Below are positions 1-5,127 of a stretch of 6,053 nt of DNA, one piece after another; position 1 is the first letter of the stretch; each line of letters begins with the position of its first letter. The position numbers and the translations under genes are program-made. The stretch lies in NCBI GenBank assembly GCA_026197015.1, contig JAPHRB010000002.1, positions 1-6,053 of the forward strand, written 5' to 3'. The stretch is from Gammaproteobacteria bacterium (GTDB taxonomy: Bacteria > Pseudomonadota > Gammaproteobacteria > SZUA-229). The notes beneath the pieces were generated by a model. The model had not been told where the DNA came from, ran no database searches, and was given only the letters and a program-made list of their open reading frames with translations.

Positions 1-57
1 CAAAGGGAGAGGAAAGCCGCCCTGAAGGAAGTTCAGGGGGAGTTATGGGTTTTTTAA
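1..57 (+). CDS. C-terminal fragment of an unidentified ORF, possibly an IS transposase (partial)
   Basis: Reading frame 1 is open from the window edge and ends at a TAA at 55-57. It gives 18 residues, QRERKAALKEVQGELWVF, whose composition (charged helix, aromatic end) is protein-like. The stop lies only a few bases before a motif that looks like an insertion-sequence terminus (61-77), as expected for the 3' end of a transposase gene that runs almost to the end of its element. The 7-bp inverted repeat CCCTGAA/TTCAGGG (20-26 and 32-38, loop GGAAG) lies inside the frame. The family cannot be named from 18 residues, and chance openness of such a short frame is a real alternative. The transposase reading is inference. 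Confidence 0.35.
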   Translation, partial: QRERKAALKEVQGELWVF

Positions 58-77
58 ACTTTAACCGGACACTAGTG
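58..77. mobile_element. Possible right-hand terminal inverted repeat of an insertion sequence
   Basis: The segment TTTAACCGGACACTAGTG (60-77) directly follows the stop codon of the left-edge reading frame. From memory it resembles the ends of some proteobacterial DDE insertion sequences, which begin with AGTGTCCGGTTAA when read inwards. The base composition changes just beyond it. The other end of the element is outside the window, so neither the inverted-repeat partner nor a target-site duplication can be checked. This is a resemblance, not an identification. Confidence 0.28.
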
Positions 78-312
78 ACGCGGGAGCATGGGAACGAGTG
101 AATGTCCTGCTCAGGCCCATCTCCCCCCGGGGAAAGACCGCCGTTTTTTGGCGCTCTGTCCCCTTAACCCATGCCACCGAGAGCTGACAGTGCAGTTAGA
201 CGACGCTGTAAAACTCTTGATGGCATCACCACAGGGGACAGGGCTCAAAAAGCGGAGACCTTTCCCCGAGTCTGTCAATCGGGCGAGGGTGTGGTCGGGA
301 AGAGGGATATAG
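78..312 (+). other. GC-rich, strongly self-complementary non-coding block (candidate structured RNA or mobile-element remnant)
   Basis: This stretch has about 58% G+C by hand count (61-300), clearly above the AT-rich genes beside it. It holds a nested set of complementary segments. CGGGGAAAG (128-136) pairs perfectly with CTTTCCCCG (260-268). CTGTCCCC (156-163) pairs with GGGGACAG (234-241). ATGCCA (171-176) pairs with TGGCAT (221-226), and inside it AGAG/CTCT (180-183, 214-217) and ACAG/CTGT (187-190, 206-209). A small CGCC/GGCG hairpin sits at 139-153. ACCACA (228-233) can pair with TGTGGT (290-295), which crosses the nested set like a pseudoknot. An upstream hairpin is formed by 82-92 and 116-125. 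G.U pairs (179-218, 99-109) fit a plus-strand RNA slightly better. It matches no class I know (checked from memory against RNase P, tmRNA, SRP, 6S and CsrB). A 74-codon open frame (88-312) crosses the block but has no convincing ribosome site or family resemblance, so I do not call it a gene. No promoter or terminator is evident. Confidence 0.4.
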
Positions 313-316
313 CCGC

Positions 317-1342
317 TTAAGTAAAACTCTTAAAAAGTTCACCAATGGCTTTTGATAAAATCTCTGAACGCTCAGGTGATTTAACCGCTTTTAAAATACT
401 TTCCTGCATGCCAGGTATATTTATTAAATCCACGATCACCAGATTAAAAAATTCCTGACCTTCACTGCACCTGGCCAGTGCTTCAAGAAACAGGTTAATG
501 GTGTTGGTGTTTTTTAAATTAAGCCAGCAGCGCCCGGAGATAGAAGCTAATACTTCAGGGTGCTTACCCGTTTCGTTATCTAAAACCGTGTTTAATATTT
601 TTTCTAATTGAAGCTGATCCTGTGTATTGGATAAAGCGCGAATACCCAGAGAAATAAAATTAGCATCTGGTTTTTCATTACCAAGTTCACGGTTTATAAC
701 ATTAACAATAGCCTGCGAAATACGGGCATCAATTTTTTCATGTTCAAGGCATTGTGCTAAAGCTTCAAATGGTAACGCAGGAATTTTTTCGATTGCAGTA
801 GCAATTAACTCGGCATTATTTTCTTCGTCCAGTCTTGTTGCAATATCAGCAATGCCCTGAAAACCAACAAATGACCACTGATCATAACCGGGTTTGCCGG
901 CAAAATAATCTTTACTGTGTTCATAATAACTTGAAGCTGGCTGGTTTAATAACTTTGCAGCTTTAGCATGGAAACTTGCCATATGCTCCTGTTTTGGTTT
1001 GAAACCGTAAGGGTTAGACTCATCTTGCTGAGGTGATTCATCACCTTCTTTATTGATCAGGCGCAGCACAAAATCATCACGAATACCGGTTGTAAGTTTA
1101 CCTGCGGCATCCAGCGGAAAACGTAAAAACCAGATGACCAGTTCTGATTTTTTATCTTCCGTCCATACCAGAAAACCTAACCAGGCCTGTTGTTGTAAAG
1201 GCAGCGGATAGGCTATTTCTCCCTGCTCGAAACTGAGAAATTCAGCTTGATCTATTTCTTCAATCCGACGTCCCATATCAAATATTTTAAATTGTGTGCC
1301 AGCCTGATTTAGAAAATCAATTATGCCGTTTACCTGAGTCAT
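317..1342 (-). CDS. DUF3549 family protein
   Basis: This 341-residue soluble protein is recognised as a DUF3549 (PF12069) member from its N-terminal third. That part has a short helix, then FDMGRRI (21-27), a FEQGEIAYPLP stretch (38-48), a Trp-rich strand AWLGFLVW (53-60) and WFLRFPLDAAGKL (71-83), followed by a segment with YGFKPKQEHMASFHAK (112-127). The C-terminal two thirds (about 160-340) are predicted helical and read like a degenerate alpha-solenoid. No signal peptide, membrane segment or catalytic motif is seen. The biochemical role of the family is unknown to me. It is the second gene of an operon with rnd: its ATG (1340-1342) shares one base with the rnd stop codon (TAATG on the minus strand). 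A GAGGG Shine-Dalgarno sequence lies in the 3' end of rnd, so the two are probably translationally coupled. Its stop abuts the GC-rich block at the left edge. The family call is firm, the function is open. Confidence 0.85.
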   Translation of the reverse strand: MTQVNGIIDFLNQAGTQFKIFDMGRRIEEIDQAEFLSFEQGEIAYPLPLQQQAWLGFLVWTEDKKSELVIWFLRFPLDAAGKLTTGIRDDFVLRLINKEGDESPQQDESNPYGFKPKQEHMASFHAKAAKLLNQPASSYYEHSKDYFAGKPGYDQWSFVGFQGIADIATRLDEENNAELIATAIEKIPALPFEALAQCLEHEKIDARISQAIVNVINRELGNEKPDANFISLGIRALSNTQDQLQLEKILNTVLDNETGKHPEVLASISGRCWLNLKNTNTINLFLEALARCSEGQEFFNLVIVDLINIPGMQESILKAVKSPERSEILSKAIGELFKSFT

Positions 1343-2499
1343 TATTTGCCCTCTAGCTGAAGTTGTAACTCACCGGAGACCAGTTGAAGGGAACTTTTTC
1401 CGTCTAAAAATTGTTCAATTACCTGACCTGCGTGTGTATAACGCCAGCCCTGCATTAATGGAATGTCAGTATTGCCCTGTAGCAAAGATTCTAAAGCCTT
1501 ACGAGAAGCCAGATTTAACGGGGTAATGTGGTGCTCGTGTGCTTTTAGTTTTAATAATGCCATGAGTGCATCAACTAAAGCCTCTTCGCGCATATTTAAC
1601 TTGTGACGTTTTACATGTTTAGGCCAGTGCTCCTGAGATACGCGAAGTGAATTATTCAAACGCTGTAAGATTTGATTCGCATCTTCAGAACTCAGACGAG
1701 TTTTATTTAAAGTGCGTAAATTTTTTATTTTTTCAGCACTATCTGGTTTTAAACGAGCGATATCTATTAAAGCATCATCGGGAATAATACGTCGTCTTGG
1801 TCTGTTGCGTTGTTGGGCCATCTCTTCACGCCATGCGGCCAGTGCTTGCAGAGAGGCAAGTTGTAAACCACGTAGTTTCTGGTTTCCTTTAACCTTTTTC
1901 CATATATTATTAGTGTCTACCTTATACTTTGCCGGCATACAAAGTTCAGAAAAATCGCCCTGTAACCACTCAAGTCTGTTAAGGGATTTAAGTTGATCAA
2001 CCATTTTAGGGTAGGCTTTTGCCAGATAATAAACATCGCTGGCGGCGTAGTGAATCTGATCATTATTTAATGGTCGTTTTAACCAGTCGGTGCGTGACTG
2101 AGATTTATCAATATCTATATTTAATTCTTTATGAATTAACGCGGCATAACCTATCTGATCACCGTAACCTAATAAACCTGCGGCTATCTGGGTATCAAAT
2201 ACAGGTGAGGGCAGTGTATTGAATAGCTGGTTGAAAATTTCCAGATCCTGACCACAGGCATGTAAAACTTTAGTTATATTTGGATTGGTTAAAAGCGCCA
2301 GAAAAGGGGCGAAGTCTGTAATCGGCAAAGGGTCAATGCAGCAGGTATATTTACCATCTGAAATCTGAATAAGGGCGAGTTCAGCGTAATAAGTTGTTTC
2401 GCGGTGAAATTCTGTGTCAATGCAAATTGTTTTGCTCATGCGAATTGTGTCACAGGAAAGCGCCAGGGCTTCATTTGTGTCTATATAAACTATATCCAT
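1342..2499 (-). CDS. rnd: Ribonuclease D
   Basis: This is a 385-residue 3'-to-5' exoribonuclease of the DEDDy class, close to the 375 residues of E. coli RNase D. In the family it trims the 3' ends of tRNA precursors and other small stable RNAs in the cytoplasm, using two divalent metal ions. All catalytic residues are present at the same positions as in E. coli: Asp28 and Glu30 in CIDTEF (Exo I), Asp85 in ACGQDLEIF (Exo II), and Tyr151 and Asp155 in HYAASDVYYL (Exo III). The first HRDC domain covers about 208-290 (from LRGLQLASLQALAAWREE), and a second, diverged HRDC-like helical region lies at about 300-370. The chosen ATG places these residues correctly. The Shine-Dalgarno sequence upstream is weak. 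It is the first gene of an operon, overlapping the DUF3549 gene by one base, and is transcribed divergently from the diguanylate cyclase gene. Confidence 0.96.
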   Translation of the reverse strand: MDIVYIDTNEALALSCDTIRMSKTICIDTEFHRETTYYAELALIQISDGKYTCCIDPLPITDFAPFLALLTNPNITKVLHACGQDLEIFNQLFNTLPSPVFDTQIAAGLLGYGDQIGYAALIHKELNIDIDKSQSRTDWLKRPLNNDQIHYAASDVYYLAKAYPKMVDQLKSLNRLEWLQGDFSELCMPAKYKVDTNNIWKKVKGNQKLRGLQLASLQALAAWREEMAQQRNRPRRRIIPDDALIDIARLKPDSAEKIKNLRTLNKTRLSSEDANQILQRLNNSLRVSQEHWPKHVKRHKLNMREEALVDALMALLKLKAHEHHITPLNLASRKALESLLQGNTDIPLMQGWRYTHAGQVIEQFLDGKSSLQLVSGELQLQLEGK

Positions 2500-2568
2500 G
2501 GATCGCTTACTTGTTAGTTAAAAACAGGTTATATTGTACATATAAATAAAATAATAATTTAAATTTTA
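2500..2568. promoter_or_regulatory. AT-rich divergent intergenic region with promoters for rnd and the diguanylate cyclase gene
   Basis: This 69-base spacer lies between two divergent starts, so it must carry the nearest promoter for each unless transcription comes from further away. On the plus strand, TTAAAA (2518-2523) and TATAAA (2541-2546) are 17 bases apart and could be the -35 and -10 of the cyclase gene, but the -35 is poor. On the minus strand, TATAAC (complement of 2528-2533) is a possible -10 for rnd without a good -35. The last 20 bases before the cyclase ATG are almost pure A/T and have no Shine-Dalgarno sequence. No operator palindrome was found. The assignments are inference. 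Confidence 0.35.
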
Positions 2569-3753
2569 ATGATGCAACTTCCAAAGTTTATAAGTACTCG
2601 ATCAACTCTGTTCGGGTTTGCAGCTGTGATAGTGCTTTGTGCTGCAATTGTAGGTACATTGCTTATTCAGGTAGATAGCTGGAGCAGAGCCGCATTTGGC
2701 CTGGTAAAAAACAATACCGAGCAGGTGCGTCTGGTTATGAGCATGCGCGATACAGTGCAGAAACGAGAATTGTTGATTCAACGCATGATCAACATGAAAG
2801 AAATGTTTGATCGCGATGAAGAAGCGGTGAGTTTTCGTCAACTGGCAGCTGTTTATGCTGATGCACGTGACAAGCTGTTGCAAACAAATGTTGATGAGTT
2901 TTTACTCAAAAATTTAAGTAAACTGGATGAGTCAGTTGCTTACACCCAGCCATATCATGAAAATCTGGTAGACGCTCTGGTCTTTGGTGGCATTAGTGAT
3001 GAAGATCTTAAGATCATCATTAAGGATGGCCGTGTGGCTTCTGCCAGCGTTTTATTTTTACTGGACCGTATTGTTGAAAGTCAGTTAGAAACCCACAATA
3101 AAGTTGAGGCTAAATATGAGCGGTCTCGTCAAATAACATTAGTGATTATTGCTTTAATCTTTGCCGTAATCGGCATTATTGTTACGCTTGCGGTGCGTTC
3201 GTCTGGTCGACAGTTTAGTCGTGTTTCCCGCGTGCCCGTTATTGATGATGTTTCCGGCACCTATAATCGTCGCTACTTTGATATGGTGTTAGAGGAGGAG
3301 TGGAAACGTAGTATGCGTGAATACACTCCACTAAGTATATTGATGGTGGATATTGATTATTTTAAAGCATATAACGACAGTTTCGGGCATCAAACGGGTG
3401 ATGTCTGTTTGTTTAGTGTTGGTAAGTTACTGTCTAGCCAGTTAAAACGCTGCGCAGATTTTACCGCACGTTATGGTGGAGATGAGTTTGCCATTGTTTT
3501 ACCAAGCACCAGTGTCGAGCATGCACGCTTATTAGCTGAACGATTAAGGCGTTCGGTAGAAGAGGCTAGAATAAAGGCCGCTAAAGAAGAGGTAAGCCCC
3601 TGGGTGACCGTTAGCATTGGCCTGGCAACTACAACAGCCGAGTTTGATCAGTCTAGCGCAACGCTGGTTAAGGCCGCTGAAAACTGTCTTCAGGAAAGCA
3701 AACGTGCAGGGCGTAACCGGGTAACAGATAAAATGATGGACGATTTAAATTAA
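2569..3753 (+). CDS. Membrane-bound diguanylate cyclase (GGDEF protein)
   Basis: This 394-residue protein makes cyclic di-GMP from two GTP. A first membrane helix (about 13-34) follows a short basic N-terminus. A periplasmic, mainly helical sensor region spans about 35-186, and a second membrane helix lies at about 188-209 (ITLVIIALIFAVIGIIVTLAV). The cytoplasmic GGDEF domain starts at DDVSGTYNRRYF (226-237). It keeps the metal- and GTP-binding residues in MVDIDYFKAYND (259-270), GHQTGD (273-278) and the active-site GGDEF itself (303-307), so it should be active. RCAD (294-297) lies exactly five residues before GGDEF, which is the RxxD inhibitory site for product feedback. No EAL, PAS or HAMP domain is seen. 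The sensor region is not recognised beyond a four-helix-bundle look, so the stimulus is unknown. The gene starts with two ATG codons and no Shine-Dalgarno sequence. A start slightly downstream would damage the membrane helix, so the first ATG pair is kept. It stands alone, converging on gloA. Confidence 0.93.
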   Translation: MMQLPKFISTRSTLFGFAAVIVLCAAIVGTLLIQVDSWSRAAFGLVKNNTEQVRLVMSMRDTVQKRELLIQRMINMKEMFDRDEEAVSFRQLAAVYADARDKLLQTNVDEFLLKNLSKLDESVAYTQPYHENLVDALVFGGISDEDLKIIIKDGRVASASVLFLLDRIVESQLETHNKVEAKYERSRQITLVIIALIFAVIGIIVTLAVRSSGRQFSRVSRVPVIDDVSGTYNRRYFDMVLEEEWKRSMREYTPLSILMVDIDYFKAYNDSFGHQTGDVCLFSVGKLLSSQLKRCADFTARYGGDEFAIVLPSTSVEHARLLAERLRRSVEEARIKAAKEEVSPWVTVSIGLATTTAEFDQSSATLVKAAENCLQESKRAGRNRVTDKMMDDLN

Positions 3754-3778
3754 TTTTCATCACCGCTGTTTATGTAAT

Positions 3779-3808
3779 AACGAGTTTATTTTTTACTTGT
3801 TGTTTTTT
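3779..3808 (+). terminator. Possible weak intrinsic terminator of the diguanylate cyclase gene
   Basis: AACGAGT (3779-3785) can pair with ACTTGTT (3795-3801), giving seven pairs including one G.U, around a T-rich loop. It is followed by GTTTTTT (3802-3808). The position, 25 bases after the cyclase stop and overlapping the last codons of the convergent gloA, fits a terminator for the plus strand. The stem is AT-rich and the loop long, so efficiency is doubtful. Confidence 0.3.
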
Positions 3809-4185
3809 GGCTCAAGTAGTTCAATTTGATAACCGTCCGGATCTTCAACAAAAGCAATAATCGTTGTTCCGGCATTCATGGGTCCCGCTTCACGAAGTAT
3901 TTTTCCACCCTGTCTTTTTATGCTTTCAACTGCCGCATATACATCGTCCACTTCCAGTGCAATATGCCCATAACCGGTTCCCAGGTCATAACTGTTGGTA
4001 TCCCAGTTATGGGTTAACTCTATTGCTGAATTGCTGGCCTCATCACCATAACCTAAAAATGCCAGTGTAAACCTGCCATCCGGGTAGTCTTTTTGACGGA
4101 GTAATTGCATATTAAAAATCTCAGTATAAAATTTAACTGATTTTTCTAAATTTCCTACACGAAGCATAGTGTGTAAAATACGCAT
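3793..4185 (-). CDS. gloA: Glyoxalase I (lactoylglutathione lyase)
   Basis: This 130-residue cytoplasmic enzyme of the vicinal-oxygen-chelate superfamily converts the glutathione-methylglyoxal hemithioacetal to S-lactoylglutathione. The size matches the bacterial nickel type (E. coli GlxI has 135 residues). The four metal ligands fall at exactly the E. coli positions: His5 (MRILHTMLRV), Glu56 (NSAIELTHNW), His74 (TGYGHIALEV) and Glu122 (GYQIELLEP). The two beta-alpha-beta-beta-beta modules span roughly 1-60 and 70-125, and VEDPDGYQIELLEP is the typical C-terminal signature. The usual long insertion of zinc-type eukaryotic enzymes is absent. A good Shine-Dalgarno sequence (AAGAGGG on the minus strand, about 8 bases before the ATG) supports the start. 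The glyoxalase II partner is not in the window. The gene is divergent from the unknown gene to its right and convergent with the cyclase gene. Confidence 0.96.
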   Translation of the reverse strand: MRILHTMLRVGNLEKSVKFYTEIFNMQLLRQKDYPDGRFTLAFLGYGDEASNSAIELTHNWDTNSYDLGTGYGHIALEVDDVYAAVESIKRQGGKILREAGPMNAGTTIIAFVEDPDGYQIELLEPKNNK

Positions 4186-4260
4186 TAAGGCACCCTCTTT
4201 GATAAAGCCAGACTTTTAGTGGCGTTAGTATATCCCAATACAAATCAGGATGAGTAAGTA
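4186..4260. promoter_or_regulatory. Divergent intergenic region between gloA and the unknown gene
   Basis: This 75-base spacer separates the two divergent starts. On the minus strand it carries the gloA Shine-Dalgarno sequence (complement of 4191-4199) and a possible -10 TATACT (complement of 4227-4232), about 42 bases before the gloA ATG, without a convincing -35. On the plus strand, AGGA (4247-4250) could serve as the ribosome site of the following gene, with a rather long ten-base spacing. No clear operator repeat was found. Confidence 0.33.
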
Positions 4261-4995
4261 ATGTTAAATTTAGATATTAATGATTTAAGTGGTGAATATG
4301 AAGTAATTGTAGAGGCCTTAATATTGAGTCTCAAATCTTCAGTTACACCTGAATCAGAGCAAGCCTTAAAAATGATTGATGCATTACGTCAGAATATACA
4401 AATCATGTTGCGACTTTCTTCAGATGTAGATAATAAAAATAAGCCAGATATTGAAGATGATGAAGTAACAAAAATAGGCGATTATGCATTAAATCTGCTG
4501 GCTGAAATTTCTATCAGTTGTGCCTCTAGAGGCATGCAGGATCAGATGCTTGAATTGCATCGTTTATCATTGCCAATTGTTCTCTGGTTAAAAAAGCATA
4601 ACGGAAAAGCCTTAAAACTCGATATTATTGTTAATGCCATTGCCAGTTATGCAAATACAATAAAAGATAATAAACAGCTCGAAGTTTTATGTGATGTTAT
4701 TGAAAATGTAATTGATGTCACTGATGAGACAATTAAAAAAGATGTCGAGTCAACAAATCCAATGCGCCCCTGGCGCATACTGAACCTTAACTGGGGCATA
4801 GTTGCTACGCGCACTCATAACCCGCAAATTATGCAGCATGTTTTTGACCAGTTAATAAAAAATATACCTGATGATAGTCAGCAGTTTTTCAATGAAGGTA
4901 TGCAACAAATGGATGTAGTGGGTTACCCAGATGCGGTGCGTGAAGTCATGCAAAAGTATGCGGGTGGTTTTGGCGTGCACGGTGTGCGACATTAA
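4261..4995 (+). CDS. Uncharacterised 244-residue helical protein
   Basis: I do not recognise this protein. It is acidic and predicted almost wholly alpha-helical, without signal peptide or membrane segment, so probably cytoplasmic. The N-terminal helices (about 10-55) end in a charged, probably flexible linker (55-70, DVDNKNKPDIEDDEVT). Helical pairs at about 72-112 and 118-160 look like tetratricopeptide- or solenoid-type repeats but match no clear consensus. The C-terminal part is the most distinctive: MRPWRILNLNWGIVATRTHNP (168-188), then a helix, DDSQQFFNEGMQQMDVVGYP (204-223), and a Gly/His-rich tail GGFGVHGVRH (235-244). Cys88 and Cys144 do not form a motif. The frame is long and intact with codon use like its neighbours and a plausible AGGA upstream, so it is a real gene. 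It is divergent from gloA, which gives little functional hint. A scaffold or protein-binding role is only a guess from the fold. Confidence 0.75.
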   Translation: MLNLDINDLSGEYEVIVEALILSLKSSVTPESEQALKMIDALRQNIQIMLRLSSDVDNKNKPDIEDDEVTKIGDYALNLLAEISISCASRGMQDQMLELHRLSLPIVLWLKKHNGKALKLDIIVNAIASYANTIKDNKQLEVLCDVIENVIDVTDETIKKDVESTNPMRPWRILNLNWGIVATRTHNPQIMQHVFDQLIKNIPDDSQQFFNEGMQQMDVVGYPDAVREVMQKYAGGFGVHGVRH

Positions 4996-5127
4996 TTAAC
5001 ACGGGCTTAAAATAAAGGTTGTTTTTAAAAGATGGACTTCTGCGTAAGAAATATTAAACAGGTTGGCGCCAACAGTAGAAGGCGCCGACCTTAAAAAAAT
5101 AACTAAAAAATATACTTACCGATAAAC
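4996..5127. other. Intergenic region between the unknown gene and prc
   Basis: This 132-base spacer separates two convergent genes. Apart from the GC-rich hairpin at 5061-5090, it is AT-rich and holds no open frame of note, no repeat and no promoter-like element I can support. Its role is most likely transcription termination from both sides. Confidence 0.5.
5061..5090. terminator. GC-rich stem-loop between convergent genes, probable shared terminator
   Basis: GGTTGGCGCC (5061-5070) pairs with GGCGCCGACC (5081-5090) around a ten-base loop (5071-5080). All ten positions pair on the plus strand, one as a U.G pair; on the minus strand that position becomes a C.A mismatch. The flanks are not ideal. 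The plus-strand RNA continues into TTAAAAAAAT rather than a U run, while the minus-strand RNA has the broken U tract TGTTTAATATTTCTT after the stem and an A-rich-to-U-rich lead before it. It lies 65 bases after the unknown gene and 37 bases after prc. It probably ends prc transcripts and protects 3' ends from the other side. A regulatory stem-loop is the alternative. Confidence 0.5.

Noticed and set aside
20..38. Inverted repeat CCCTGAA/TTCAGGG with a GGAAG loop considered as a terminator or a CsrA-binding hairpin
   Set aside because: No U run follows immediately, and it lies inside a protein-like reading frame. The GGA motifs in this region are not clearly above what a G-rich sequence gives, so a CsrB-type sponge RNA is not supported.
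88..312. A 74-codon open frame on the plus strand over the GC-rich block
   Set aside because: It has no family resemblance, no convincing ribosome site and low-complexity composition, and it overlaps dense self-complementary segments. High G+C lowers stop frequency, so an open frame of this size is expected by chance.
78..312. RNase P RNA, tmRNA, SRP RNA, 6S RNA or a group II intron end as explanations of the structured block
   Set aside because: The conserved core sequences of these RNAs (as far as I can recall them) are absent. Short similarities such as GGAGAGGAAAG to RNase P and CTGAAGGAAG to class C introns are not backed by the rest of the sequence.
627..860. Plus-strand open frame opposite the DUF3549 gene
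   Set aside because: It is an antisense shadow of a recognised gene, without ribosome site or family resemblance. The same applies to the frames at 1712-1996, 2019-2222, 2602-2883, 3826-4017 and 3864-4070.
1032..1045. Perfect inverted repeat GGTGATTCATCACC
   Set aside because: It lies inside the DUF3549 coding region in a Glu/Asp/Ser-rich stretch. A 6-bp arm with a 2-base spacer is likely chance.
3004..3015. Palindrome GATCTTAAGATC
   Set aside because: It lies within the diguanylate cyclase coding sequence (DLKI codons), single copy, with no regulatory context.
4521..4534. Perfect 14-bp palindrome TGCCTCTAGAGGCA
   Set aside because: It is internal to the unknown gene with no second copy nearby and no promoter around it, so an operator role is not supported.
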